A stretch of 64,000 bases of DNA from Pterois miles (taxonomy: Eukaryota; Chordata; Actinopteri; Perciformes; Scorpaenidae). The stretch spans positions 24,091,501 to 24,155,500 of the forward strand of contig CAMQGK010000110.1 of the NCBI GenBank assembly GCA_947000775.1, read 5' to 3'. The position numbers and the translations under genes are program-made. Positions 1-11,959 of this stretch are shown one piece after another. The notes below the pieces were generated by a model. The model was not told where the DNA came from, ran no database searches, and saw only the letters and a program-made list of their open reading frames with translations. The number at the start of each line of letters is the position of its first letter. Within the stretch, counting starts at the first letter, position 1.

Positions 1-39
1 AGTCAGGATTCATCCTCTCTACAAATCTCTGCTCAGACA

Positions 40-44
40 ACACA

Positions 45-79
<35 letters not shown>
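40..79. repeat. (CA)n microsatellite
   Basis: CA dinucleotide run with two small interruptions (a CCCA near its start and CG at the end), in robo3 intron 6. Confidence 0.95.
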
Positions 80-82
<3 letters not shown>

Positions 83-1308
83 CATGCAAACACATATTTG
101 GCTCAGTACACGAGGTATCTGAGTCATCTGTGTCTCACTAAGTGCATGTTCCCATACCATGTTAATAATAATTACATGCATGTTTATTCAGTGTGTCAAG
201 GGCTGTGTAATCAATCCAAAATGATTAACGATAATAGTAATAACACAACAATAATTTAAATTTAAATGATCAGAAATGTAACCTGAGGTCAAGTCATGTC
301 CTTATTTACAAATTGAAGACGTCCATTGAGCTGTAATTGAAAAACCTTGCAGCTGCATTTTGAACCTCTGTAGCTGCAAATGAGGGAGGGATTTACATGG
401 TGTCACACTATCCTGACACACTCCTCTCCATGCAGCAGATGTGCATGTGATAGGATTCCTTAATCTGCTGTACATTAAGTCACTGTGTCTGAGGCGTACT
501 TAATGCCCGACTACAGCGACACACATGCTGTCAACAGCTCAGTGCCTAATGGAGGAACTTTATTACTCCATTAGGCATTGATTGTTGAATTGAAAACCAC
601 TAAGAATACCGTACAGAAGAGAGAGAACTTTTTAAACAATGAATTAGCATAAAACAAATGGCTTTTTTAAAAACAAAAATGAGATGGAAAGTGAACTTAC
701 GGAACGGGCCGACTGGAATGATGATAGGGTTTGAAACATGATGGAGAGAGATGGAAAATAATGAGACAGATGAAACGCTGAGCTACAAAACAAAATCGGT
801 GATAGCATGGAAAAGAGCCAAAACAAAAGAAGAAGCAGAGTGAATGAAAAACTGCTCAGTTTGGATTTCATTTACACAGATAAAAGCATTAGTGGATAAA
901 GTCGTCTGAGACTATTTAAACCGAGACCCACAGAGAGAAAGAAAAAGGGCACCGAGAGAGCGAGGAGGCGAGAGGAGCGAGATAAAGAGACAGGAAGAGA
1001 GAGGGAGGGAGTCATGTCTTATTAATACCAGGACTGCTCTCTGGCAGTGAGTTAAAGCACACATCTACCAAACATCTGTCAAATGGGGTAATCCATACGG
1101 TTTAGCATAAGCTCCCGGCAACACTGCTGGACAGAGACTCACAAATATACACTGATACGAACACAGAGTGTTGGACAGGAAATGGGGACCGGCTTTTGCA
1201 TGATTCTGTTGCCATGTGCCTGTAATGCACGAGCATGAGCTTTTTTTTATGCCAACCTAAGTATGCAGTGTGTGTGAGCATATACAGTATGCATGACGTG
1301 TTCCTTAC
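80..1308. other. robo3 intron 6 portion, no gene seen
   Basis: AT-rich intronic sequence. A purine-rich stretch at about 940-1010 (GAGA-type) is the only conspicuous composition change. No further robo3 exon could be found here. Confidence 0.6.
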
Positions 1309-1436
1309 CGTGGACCTGCAACATGGCCGAGGCCTCTGTCTTGCCCACACTGTTCTCAGACGTGCAGGTGTATGTCCCTTCATCCTGCTCTTTCACGCGG
1401 AACAAATGGAGGCTGTTGCCGTTGCGGATTTCAAAC
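1309..1436 (-). CDS. robo3: robo3 coding exon 6: second part of Ig3
   Basis: This 128-nt exon encodes residues 267-309: FEIRNGNSLHLFRVKEQDEG, then Cys291 in TYTCTSENSVGKTEAS, ending MLQVH, plus one base of the next codon. It completes Ig3. The acceptor is preceded by a long pyrimidine tract (CTCTCTTTTTCTCATTCCCAG), and the donor GTAAGG starts at 1308. In Robo proteins the next exon should open Ig4 with a V-P-P-Q type sequence. I could not find it between here and base 1, so intron 6 runs past the left edge. Confidence 0.94.
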
Positions 1437-3587
1437 CTGGGAATGAGAAAAAGAGAGATAATGAACGGAGAAGCATAGCAAAAAGAAAATGACAAAAATA
1501 ATCTCCACAAAGCGAAGAAAATCTGCCAGTTGTACAAGATAATGTCATTTCTTTCCTTGTCAATCAAACTGTTTTCCAATCAAGTGACATTATCTATCTG
1601 CCTTAGATATTGTCACTGGTTCCTGGCAAATCCTTAGAACAGTCAAAAATCAAGTAGAAACAAGTAATATTATCTGAACCCACTGAAGGACTATTCATTT
1701 GACTCTGGAAAAACAGTATTTTATCTCTCAACGGTAGATTAAATAGGAAGTTAAAGTGAATTTTGCAAAGAATTATTGAAAATACCAAATACAACCACAG
1801 TACAGAAAGCTAATTCAGCTGACTTGGTCTATGTATGGGATACAGTGTATTAAACCACTATAAATCACTTCATTTTATAGACTCACAAACCATAGAAGCA
1901 AAAGATAAAGTAGATAGATAAACAATAACGAGAAACATGAAAAATATGAAAAACAACCATTTCATTCATTTGTCATCGTCTCAATTTGCTGTTTTCAAAG
2001 AGGGCAAATAAACTCTTGTGAAGCCGAGGCCAGGAAGTGGTTAGCTTAGCTTAGCATAAAGAATGGAAACAGGTGAAACAACTAGCCTATAGAACCACAA
2101 ATTGTCTTTTTTTACACTTTTTTGCATGGGCTATATTAACAAGATGTAAAGTGTCAATTAGTGAGCTCTATTTGATAGGTGGATTTTGTTGTACAGAACC
2201 AGGCTAGCCGTTTCCCCCTTTTTTTCAGTCTTTATGCTAAGCTAAGCTAACCGGCTTCTCGCTGCTGTCTCATGCTTCAAATTCAGCATACACACGAGGG
2301 TGACATCAATATTCTCATCTCACTCTCAGCAATAAACCAAGTAAATGCTCATCTGTAGGTTAAACATTAAGCTACTGCCAGCAGCCAGTTAGCTTAGCTT
2401 AGCCTAAACTGGAAACGGAGAAACAGTTAGCCAAAAATCTGTCTACTTGCAACTTTAAAGCTCAGCAACTGACCGTTTTTATACTGTTTAACTAACAAGA
2501 TATAAAGCACTGCCTTTGGACAAAGCCAGGCAAGCTCCTTTCCATGTTTTCAGTCTTTATGCCATGCTAAGCTAACAAACTGCTGTCTCATGCTTCAAAT
2601 TCAGCATACACACAAGAGGGTGGCATCAATCTTCTCACTCTCAGCAATAAACTGAGTGCTCGTCTGATTAGTAAACATGAAGCTACTGCCAGCAGTCGGT
2701 TAGCTTAGCTTAGCATAAGCTGGAAACAAGGAAACAGTTAGCCTATAAAGCTCTGCAATTTTATACCGTTTAACTAACAAGCTATAAAATGTTGCCTTTG
2801 GACAAAGCCGAGCCAGCTCTCCCCCATGTTTTCAGTCTTTATGCTAAGCTAAGCTAACCAGCTGCTGTCTCATGTTTCAGATTCAGGATACATTTGCCAT
2901 TTGAGAGTGGTATCAATCTTTTTATCTGTCTCTCAATAAGAAAGCAAGTTTTTTTCTTTTAAAAAAATTAAGCATTAATTAAAACAATTATTTTTTAAAC
3001 AGCTTCCTACATTTAATTAACACTCTGTTATTAATTTCTGGCATTAAATCTGTTATCAATGTCATCGCAATAATGCGATAAGACGTATACTGCTGTTGTA
3101 GAGCAACACTGCAAAAATAAAACATTACAAAATCACTTGCATTAATTTATCATATAAATAAAGTATAGAACAACTATAACTTATAACCTCAGCTCTAGCG
3201 TTGGCTGTAGTGATTAGCTCTATGTAAGCCAAGCATTATTTTTAGAGATGTAGTATTATTAGAGTAATGTTAAAGTGAAAAACTGTAATTATTAAATAGG
3301 CTTAACTAAAGATACATTATATTGAGTTTAGATGGAGGAAAAAGATGAAACTGGTCACATGAGGATTCTGTCAACTGATGAATCCTCTTTGGTCTCTTCC
3401 ACTTATTAATTTATATTCGCGGACTGATAGAAATACATGAATTAATGAACAATTACTCCACATATGTTTTCTGGGTCACGTGTTAATAATCCAATACACG
3501 ACTTGCCTCTGGTGAAGCTGTATTTCTTATTCAGCCTCATAAGTATGTGCATTATGAGTCTCTACTGGTCATGTCCGTCACTCTCAC
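1437..3587 (-). other. robo3: robo3 intron 5
   Basis: 2151-bp intron in phase 2. It holds the tandem foldback elements at 2041-2857 listed separately and otherwise AT-rich sequence (for example 2930-3420) without recognisable content. Confidence 0.85.
2041..2857. repeat. three tandem foldback elements with TTAGCTTAGCTTAGC-type inverted ends
   Basis: Each unit starts with TTAGCTTAGCTTAGCATAAA or a close variant and ends with the inverse (TTTATGCTAAGCTAAGCTAA): about 2041-2250, 2389-2575 and 2700-2857. The spacers between units are also similar to each other (TGCTGTCTCATG, TTCAAATTCAGCATACACAC, AGCTACTGCCAGCAG), so an element plus spacer of roughly 310-350 bp has been tandemly multiplied. A related but weaker sequence is at 42290-42360. 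Elements with these ends are common in fish genomes; I do not assign a superfamily. Confidence 0.85.
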
Positions 3588-3726
3588 CTTCCACGGGGAA
3601 GCTCCCCTTCCTCTCGCCGCCATCGGACTGTAGGAGGGGGATCTCCGTGGACCTCACACAGGAAGTCGACAGTCTCTTCCTCCATGACCACCTGGTTCAC
3701 CGGCCTGCGTACCAACACAGGGCGCT
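3588..3726 (-). CDS. robo3: robo3 coding exon 5: first part of Ig3
   Basis: This 139-nt exon encodes residues 221-266 and two bases of Arg267: ERPVLVRRPVNQVVMEEETV, then Cys244 in DFLCEVHGDPPP, Trp256 in VRWRREEGELPRG. The acceptor CTTCCTGCAG ends at 3727 and the donor GTGAGAG starts at 3587. RRPVNQVV followed by FLCEV.GDPPP is the Robo3-type opening of Ig3 as I remember it from mammals, and is the best single argument for the paralogue call. The exon ends in phase 2 and joins exon 6 as AG|G, giving GELPRGRFEIRNG. Confidence 0.95.
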
Positions 3727-3797
3727 CTGCAGGAAGACAGAAGACATCAGACATGTCCAGCTTATTTTCCTTAAAGCTGCACAAACATTTTTCTCAC

Positions 3798-3918
3798 CAT
3801 ACACCACCAGCTCTGCAGGATCGCTGTCCCTCTCTCCAACCATATTTGTGCCCACACAAACGTACATGCCAGCATCGCTCTTCCTGGTGTGAGAGATCAT
3901 CAGTTTGCCCCCACGCAT
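3798..3918 (-). CDS. robo3: robo3 coding exon 4: second part of Ig2
   Basis: This 121-nt exon encodes residues 181-220: MRGGKLMISHTRKSDAGMYV, then Cys201 in YVCVGTNMVGER, ending AELVVY. It supplies the second Ig2 cysteine and the strands after it. The acceptor TTTTTCAG ends at 3919, and the donor GTGAGA starts at 3797. The ATG at the start of the exon is an internal Met (Robo1 has Ile in this position), not a translation start. The exon is separated from the next one by an intron of only 71 bp. Confidence 0.95.
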
Positions 3919-4099
3919 CTGAAAAACAGCAATGAAAGTTCAGGCGATTAATGTTCAGGGTGTCCTGAGTGAAGACAACAGACAGATATTATTCACTGTT
4001 ATCATCACAGCCTTTAATGAACAAATATCTCACATTTGGATACTCTTACTGTTAATCCTTCATATTCAAAGTATTATATGAGTAATTTTGGTATACTTC

Positions 4100-4495
4100 T
4101 ATACAGTGGTCTAATGTTACTTAGTACATTTACTCAAGTGTGGTATTTACTAAAGTAAAGTCAGAGTACTTCAAATGTACAGCTATTGTCTACTAGATTA
4201 TACTTCTACTTCACTACAATTCAGAGGGATATATGGTAGTTTTGGCTCTATTACATTTATTTCACAGCTATGGTTACAAGTTACTTTAAAGATTAAGATT
4301 TTATATACAAAACATATGCAGAAAATGATACTCACACTTTATTGCATCAGTTATAATAACCCATTAATATAATATTTAATACTGTAACACTCACAGCGGC
4401 CAATTTTCTTTTACTTTCAATTCTTCACATACACTTCTATAGTAATTACACAATATTTTTACTTAAGTAATATTTCCAGTGCAGGACTTTTGCTT
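4100..4495. repeat. degenerate foldback element (TACTCAAGT / ACTTAAGTA ends)
   Basis: The left part contains AGTACATTTACTCAAGTG and AAAGTCAGAGTACTTCAAATG. The right part contains TTTTTACTTAAGTAATATTTC. These are the roughly inverted ends of a short AT-rich non-autonomous element I recognise as frequent in percomorph fish. Boundaries are approximate. Confidence 0.55.
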
Positions 4496-4512
4496 CTAAT
4501 TGATTATTTTTT

Positions 4513-5113
4513 TAGGGTTGTTGATGTTGATGATAATGAGGATAATAACGCATTAACACAAATTTGTCTTTACGCCAGTAATTTCTTTGTCACATTAATG
4601 CAACTTGCGATTTTTAGGTTTTAAAGTTATGATAAATGTTGTTGAGGAAAAGCTGTCATGGCCATTTTCAAAGGGGTCCCTTGACCTCTGACCTCAAGAC
4701 ATGTGAATGAAACGAGTCTCCCCTTTACAGACATGCCCACTTTATGCAGTTTGGGGCAAGTCATAGTCGAGTCAGCACACTGACACACTGACAGCTGTTG
4801 TTACCTGTTGGGCTGCAGTTTATCGTGTTATGATTTCAGCATATTTTTATGCTAAATGCAGTACCTGTGAGGGTTTCTGGACACTATTTGTCAATGTTCT
4901 GTCATTAGTTGATTTCCAATAATAAATTTCTACATACATTCGCATAAAGCAGCATATTTGCTCACTCCCATGTTGATAAGGGTATTACATTTTTGAAAAA
5001 TCTCCCTTTAAGGTACCTTGTGAGCACATAAAAAATGTGGGTTTTATTGCAATTAACGATGAACAATCATGCGATTAATTGTGATTAAATATTTTAATTG
5101 ATTGACAGCCCTT
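4513..5113 (+). mobile_element. hAT-like non-autonomous element, family A copy 1
   Basis: Starts TTAGGGTTGTTGATG and ends ATTAATTGTGATTAAA...TTGATTGACAGCCCT. It shares ordered blocks with the other family A copies: CATGGCCATTTTCAAAGGGG, CTTGACCTCTGACCTCAAGA, CCCCTTTACAGACATGCCCA, GTCAGCACACTGACACACTG and ACCTGTGAGGGTTTCTGGAC. It has no coding capacity. It lies in robo3 intron 3. Confidence 0.75.
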
Positions 5114-5631
5114 GTATTTTGATAGTGTGGTACAGGTGTCAGTTTTAGTGTTTGAATACTTCCTACGCCACTGCCTCTATTACTGATGCAAACATTGTCC
5201 TTCATCATCTCCATCACGTGGAGTTTCCTTCATTTCGAGAAAAAATAAAACCACCAGAGATTGTGTCCAGCTGTTGATTTCACACATGAGAGGAGAGAAC
5301 AAAAGTGACAGCAAAATCCGAGACAGTTTCGGGTCCATAGAAAACGAAGGTTTCTGAATTGAATTGTGGTCTATTGAAACTATTGTCATTGTGAATGATT
5401 ATCTCTGCCTTTCGCCGGGACTGCTGATTGAAGGTAAAAAATGCTGGGTTTATAAAGACGCTTCTAAAGAAACTCTTTATAAAAAACAGCACAAAACCAT
5501 CTTATAATTGATGTTTTAGATTACATTTATTGTTAAATGCCATTTCTATTCACATAAGCGATTGTTTGGCCACATATGCTAATGTTTTCCCTCCTTAATA
5601 GTTATATTAATTTGCCGTGGTATGTTGGGGG

Positions 5632-6250
5632 GGGGGTGGCATCAGCACCAGGGATGCCACCAAACTGAACAAACTGGTGAGGAGGGCTGGGTCTGTGGTT
5701 GGATGTGAGCTGGACAGTCTGGAGGTGGTAGCAGAGGGGAGGACCAGGAGGAAGCTGGAGTCTATTCTGAAGAACCCCTCCCACCCCCTCTATGACCAAC
5801 TGGTCCAGATGAGGAGTACATTCAGCCAGAGACTGATCCCCCCTCGGCACACTACAAACCGTCTGGGTCAGTCCTTTCTGTTGGTGGCCATCAGGCTCCA
5901 TAACCAAGGTCTGACCTCCATGTGACTCTGATCATCTGCTCCATATTTATTACCGGACCAAATGTATATAATTACATATAATTATATACTTACACATATA
6001 TATGCTATGCATATACAATACTCACCACCTGCTGCACTTTACTTATTACTGTTACTTATTTATTTTATTGTCAATTTTCTTCATTGCACCTTCTTTCCTT
6101 CATTGCACCTTTTCTCTTTTACTTCTTAATATACTGTATTCATCTGTATGTTGTCGATGCTGCTATGACACCCGAATTTCCCTCCGGGGATTAATGTTGT
6201 AATGTAAGGTTCATCTTATCTTATCACCTTATCTTATCTTATCTTATTTA
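5632..6250 (+). pseudogene. 5'-truncated LINE: end of reverse-transcriptase ORF plus 3' tail
   Basis: An open frame to 5922 (TGA at 5923-5925) encodes a piece with KLNKLVRRAGSVVG, RRKLESILKNPSHPLYDQLV and RSFxxVAIRLHN-type motifs (here GQSFLLVAIRLHN). I recognise this as the C-terminal end of the ORF of fish LINEs of the L2/Rex type (clade not resolved). It is followed by a 3' UTR containing AATTTCCCTCCGGGGATTAA and a tail of TTATC repeats (6212-6250). The endonuclease and polymerase domains are missing, so the copy is dead on arrival. It lies in robo3 intron 3, antisense to the gene. A G10 run at 5628-5637 marks the junction region at its 5' side. Confidence 0.8.
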
Positions 6251-6752
6251 ATAGCCTATAGCCTTATTTAATAGCCTTTTTGTCATTGTCGAACAATCCT
6301 GTGAGAACAAATCCAGTAATGCATCAGGCTGTCTCTCAGTACGTTGTGACTTGCCTACCACGTCTATGGCTCTCATCTGTTCTTACTGAAGACATACAGG
6401 TAACTCTATTAATAACTCCAATGTGTCGTACTTAACCTTTTTTTTTTAAAGGCTAAATTATCTCCTAAAATAGCTGGCCACTGTAGTTTATTTTAAAAGG
6501 TTAATAATGAATTTAGTTGGGGACTATTTTTTGTCATGGATTCATATAGATTTGCTCTAATGACAATTAATGGTATTAATTCTCATCTTTTGCAGATTTT
6601 CTAGAAATCTGGCTCAAATTTGCATCAAATTTGAAATGAAACTCGACTGATGCTCAGCTGTACAGCATGGAGAGTTTAAGAGGTTAAATGTATATCTGAT
6701 TTATGGGATCTGGATATGTTCAGTCCTTGTTCAGTGTTTTTGTTGAACTCAC

Positions 6753-6910
6753 AGAGATGCGTTCATCCTTGGTGCTGACTCGGACGTTGTTACGTTTCCA
6801 GGACACAGTGGGCTCAGGGTGGCCACGTGGAGGCACACACTCCAACACTGCAGGCTCACCGGCAGCCACCACCACATCGCTCGGGGCCTGCCGGAAATCA
6901 TCTCTCAGGA
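6753..6910 (-). CDS. robo3: robo3 coding exon 3: first part of Ig2
   Basis: This 158-nt exon encodes residues 128-180: ILRDDFRQAPSDVVVAAGEP, then Cys152 in VLECVPPRGHPEP, Trp165 in VSWKR, ending DERIS. The acceptor TTCTCAG lies just upstream (AG at 6911-6912) and GTGAGT follows at 6752. The previous exon supplies the A of the Ile codon, recreating the conserved VAILRDDFRQ joint between Ig1 and Ig2. VLECVPPRGHPEP is the Robo3-type version as I remember the family (Robo1 has VMECQPPRGHPEP). The stretch NNVRVSTKDE in the middle strands differs from other Robos and looks lineage-specific. The exon ends in phase 0. Confidence 0.95.
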
Positions 6911-7660
6911 CTGAGAAGTAAACACAAAGAAATCTAATTAGCTTCAGAAGCCGTCTGTCTCTGATGCACACAAAACAAAGACTGTAAATCAGACCCACAG
7001 ATCGGTGAGCAGCAGCGCAGACACACAACCGATATCCTCAAAAGAAACGTTTGTCTTGGAAATAATTTTGACTTGTTTTTCTTGAGTGAACCATCTTCTT
7101 TGCGAGGGTTGGCCGAAAACAAGCTTATTGAGATAAAGTCGATCATTGTGCTTGCATGTGCATGACTGCTCAAATCCCTGGCAACGTGCTCGTTAGACTG
7201 CGCTTCGTTTTAATGTTTTCCCAGGCCTGTGTCCTACTCTGCTGCTGTCTCTCCTGTCAGAGCAGATGAATAATGCACATCTCTCAGTCCAACATGGAGT
7301 AAACAAATAACAGTGCATTCATAATTTAGCCCATGTGTGAGAGAGAAAAAAATGGCCTCTGCATTAATGAAAGGACTGACTCTCTGATTCCAAATGCTAT
7401 CGTACAAATCTGAAACACTCAAACAAAATCAGCCCTGAACTGAAACTCTATCCTCACGTCACCCCTGAAGTTTGCACTCTCGCCACCCTGTCGATGATGA
7501 CAGGATGAGAAAACTCTGACACGGCGACCTTTGATATCTTCTAATCTTCGGCTGTGATTGACAGATGAAAGCCTCAGTGTGAACCGTGAACTGGAGCCTT
7601 CTCATGAGACCTCCTGTACAATGGAAACTCAAACTCGAATGCTGACAAGCTCTCATTTTC

Positions 7661-7693
<33 letters not shown>
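7661..7693. repeat. (CA)n microsatellite
   Basis: Uninterrupted CA repeats of about 33 bp in robo3 intron 2. Confidence 0.95.
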
Positions 7694-7696
<3 letters not shown>

Positions 7697-8399
7697 GGCT
7701 TTACTCCTCACACTGGACCACATCCTGCATCTACAGCCTACAGGCTTTTTTCTCGACCAAAGCATATTATTCCTGCATAATCAATCAATACGATCTCCTC
7801 TTCCACTTTCATGAATATTTTAGTGATGTTTCACAGATACAAAGATAAAAGATCATCTGCTTTTCTGTCAATCTGCAATCCATGTCAACAGATTAAACAC
7901 TAAAGTGCTAAATCATCATCAATCATCATTTGAGCAATCCCGAAAAAGCCCACCCACAAAAAGCAATTATCCAATCACAGCTCACCAACAGTAATTCGGC
8001 ACAGCAGTGGATGGTAATAACAAATGTTAGCATGTCCAGCAAACTAGTTTGGCATTACTTCCAAAGGCAAAGGGCGTGTTGTTAGTTAACTGTTACAGGT
8101 CACATTAGGAAAAAACTAAGCAGAGTTTACAGTAATGATAGCGGCTCTGTCCTGAGCTGTATTTGTTTTGGGGAAATTTACCCTCCAGTCAAACTTGTGC
8201 TACATTTCCCAAGCTGATCAATTATTCTTCTATGTACAAATCTTTTTCTCCTGATAAAGCTCGACAGGTAGTGGGAAATCACCTGTGAGTGTCCAACACA
8301 GGTTAAAAGCACAGACTCCTACCTCACACAAGTAACATTAACACTGAAAAAAGGAACATTAACATACTCTATGAAATTGTTACTGTTTGGCTGCTGAAA

Positions 8400-8850
8400 G
8401 TCAAGAGCACAGACCTCCCCTCCTATAAATAAAGATGGACGACATGACCGCTTCCCAAAAGCGAAGCCAAGACATCTGGGATTGCCCCCTGGTGGCTGGC
8501 TGCAGTGTAGATCATAAATCCCACCTATGCCCTCCATGATAGTACACAGGACATGAGCCAAAATATAAAGTCAAAGTGCATGTCAAATACATTTTTGTTC
8601 ATTTTTCTGATAATTTTGGCATTAATTAGTTATTTGATGCGATAAAAAGGGGTGAGATGTGATGACTGACAGCTGTGATTGACAGCTGATCTGAGTGAAT
8701 TAGTACGAGAGCGGAGATGTCACTTTAACTTAACCGTCACCACTCCTAATAGCCGTGCTCGGCTTGTGATTGGCTTGGGAGGGTGAGTGGGCGGGACTTC
8801 GATACCGTGACCCCACCAATGTCAAAATCTCAAGATGGCAGCCCCCATAT
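8400..8850. repeat. dispersed repeat fragments (family D related)
   Basis: The interval 8620-8850 (GTGACTGACAGCTG-type, GTGGGCGGGACTTCGATACC, CAAAATCTCAAGATGGCAGC, CCATATAAGGGATAT) is the reverse complement of the block at 38930-39240. The interval 8400-8560 (CCCCTGGTGGCTGGCTGCAG, CATAAATCCCACC) is another repeat type I recall from fish genomes. Boundaries are approximate. Confidence 0.6.

Positions 8851-8855
<5 letters not shown>

Positions 8856-8944
<89 letters not shown>
8856..8944. repeat. (TA)n(GA)n compound microsatellite
   Basis: TA repeats to 8920 followed directly by GA repeats to 8944. Confidence 0.97.
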
Positions 8945-8945
<1 letters not shown>

Positions 8946-8999
8946 TTTAAGAGGTTAAATGTATATAGATAGAGGTCTATCTTTCCTGAACTACACAAT

Positions 9000-11955
9000 G
9001 CTATTTCTTTATTTCATTTCTACATGATCATCAAATGGTTAAGATGCTGACTACAGGACACACAGTCTTTTAGGACTAAATCATGCACGCAAGTGCACAA
9101 GTGCATATTCTATATATTTTCAGGGTTTTTGTTTGTCAGCAAACATTAAAAAGTCAACTGGAGACAAGAAAGCTTTCCACCAAGTCGCGAAGTTAGCATT
9201 AACTTATGCCAGCTAGCTACAATTCATAAAAATCTGCTTAATGACAGTTGTTATTTTAGCCAGCTGCTAGAAAGTTCAGTTCATTTCTGTAAAATCATTA
9301 TTTTATTTTAGTTTATTATTTCAAACAATACAACAAATTTTGCACAGTAAGCCATTCCAAGCGATATATTCACTGCGAGAACAAAATGCTTAACACTAGT
9401 GAATGATCAATTGGTGTGATCTCAGTTAGTCTTTACTCATTAGGATTTAGGGACATTACAGTAATCCACCTTAAATCAACTAAACTAAGCACTTAGTTCA
9501 TTCTGAGCCAATTACCCTGAGTACATAATTAAATCCGTGGCATATTAATTATCCATCAGTATGCCTGACAGGTCTGTGTCAACATGGCAGCTCTGGCCTT
9601 TAATACAGCATCAATATTCAGACCCACTGGATTTGAATAAGATCTCATCTGAGATGCCTTTATCACAGCTGTTTAAAGACGGAAAATCATTCCTCACTTC
9701 AGTTCGACCGGCCGTAATTGTCTTGGGTAAACCGCTATATGAATATTACAAAACAAAGTGAAGCGGCTGACAGTTTTCTCTCTCTCTGAAGTGGACATCA
9801 GTCAAGCGGTACATTATACACCCTTTTCTTTATTTATTGAAATGAGGTGTTTGTTTACTCACTTCACCGAGAGGGATTTTCAATGCCATGCCATTTAAGA
9901 AATGGAAAAGTGAGAAGTCTTCAAGGGCAGTCTACAAAGCCAAGATAGCCAAAGCTTCTAACCTCTTTTATTGAACATCTTGTTGTGCTGCAGTGATATT
10001 TTAATTATTATTCATAATACATCTCAGAGCAGGTGATTAACAGAGGAGAGACTTCTCTAACCAGGGAGCTTGTAGACATACGGGTGGACATCTGCCACCG
10101 AAGCATAGAACACCCAAAAGACCGTCACAAACCAGGACAATTAAGGAGCCTTTGCTCTAGCTAAATCACGAGTGGACTAGAACCAGTAAAGGCACTCACT
10201 TGCCTCCCAAAGGTCTTTTCGCCAAATAACCCAAACCCTGTTCACTTCGCTGCCTGTTTCAAATGCTTTGCAGAGCTGAGGGGCAAATTGAAAGCACTGC
10301 ATTATTTTTAGACCTCCGTCTAGTTAGATGTGTGCATGGAGACCTTTGTTTCACTGCCGTGGTGACTGAAGTGAAAAAGTTATGGGCAGAGAGAGCTAAT
10401 CCCTGAACTGCACACACAGACACAAATCACACATGCACGCACACACCTTTAGCATTTGAAACCCAGAGTCCCCGGGCACAGACTTGCAGAAAGTGGGACA
10501 TTTGAGGGTTTGAAACACATGCCAGGGAGCAGAATATATTTCGAACACCACTCCCTCCAAACACTGTGCAACACGAGCTCCGAAATTTTTCTTTGAAGCT
10601 GTGTTCAAGTTAATGTGATCCGTCCTTGCTCCGACTTAAACGTCAGCCACGCCAAACAGTGTTTCTCACGGCTGTTTATATGTGATGATGATCCCACCAC
10701 AGAATCGCCCAGAAACACAAAGAAGGACCCACCCTCTACCCTCTCGAGGGGCTACTGTCCTGAACTTAACTTCTTAGGCATAACACAACTAGGTCCACCT
10801 AATAATCTCCTAAACCGGGCCCTGCGCTCTCACTTCCATCCGTCCACACTGGGCTCAGACGGGGAGCGTGGTTACTGCAGGGCAGCTGAGCTTTGTCCGT
10901 GTCTCTGCAGAGACAAATCCTCATTTTCCCCAAGGCACTTCCTGTGAGCTTAAGTAATGGCCAAGCAGGGGTAAATTACTTTCAGTGCTCTGTGGCCGCT
11001 ATTAGAAAGTGCCCATTCATTTTCATAACTTTAATATTTCAGGGATATACAGATTAGGAGATTTAATCTCCACGCGAATATTCATCACTTGATTTTTAAG
11101 TGACATTTATCTCTGTAATGTAGTGTTGAGAGGAGCTCTAGGTACGCAGAAAGGCCATCTGTTGGTGTTTTAGGAAAAATGAACAGGGGGAGGAAAAGAG
11201 ATTAATCACAAGAAAATTGCATATATGGCATTCTGACTCTATATTGCATGCACAGAGCTGATTAAAGCTGTATTTGTCTTAACTGAAATGTAACTTAGTC
11301 CCAAATCAAGCAGCTACAGGGCAAATTACATAACAGTTCACAGACCATTTACATACCCAGCGAGAAAGAAACATGATGGGTGAGTGTGACAGACAGGAAA
11401 GGGGAAAAAAAGGCTTTTGTACTAAACATGAGGTGACAGTCAGCGTGGGAAGCAGGCAGAGTAGACAGCGTGGGCCGGACAGATGTGTGAATGACTACCA
11501 GGCTCTGTGTTTTCACGGCTGACAGGTAGAAGGGTGGACAGAGGGGTGAAAGGACAGCGGAAGTGCACATTATTGAGAGCCAGAGACAAACCCACTGCTT
11601 GGCTCCCATTGTTCTTTTATTTCGTGGAGCAGTAAACCCGTTAGGGAGGTGGTCTAATCCCATTGCCATGATACAGCCCTGTCACAGCTAATGGAGGCTT
11701 TGCCTACAGAGAAGAGAGATTGCTTTAATCCATCCATTGTCCTGATTGTGTTGACGGAGGATGAGAAGAGTCTCCCGGGCAAATAGTTTTCATGAAAAAC
11801 TCTATAAATTCCTCCATTTTCCAAACATGTGATGATGTTTCAATTACAAACATTGGACAAAACATATTTTCCATTATTAGTGAAGCTTAGCAGCCTCGTA
11901 TAAACCACTATAGAGGTGACTGAATTTCATTCAAGCTTTGGCTGACAATTTTCTA
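9000..11955. other. robo3 intron 2 portion, mostly unique-looking, no gene seen
   Basis: AT-rich, low in recognisable repeats. Open frames at 10615-10947 (plus) and 11349-11669 (minus) have no domain, splice context or homology I recognise, and I treat them as chance. Non-coding regulatory elements cannot be excluded. Confidence 0.5.
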
Positions 11956-11959
11956 TCAT

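Noticed and set aside
10615..10947. 110-codon open frame, plus strand
   Set aside because: No homology or domain recognised, and no exon-like boundaries.
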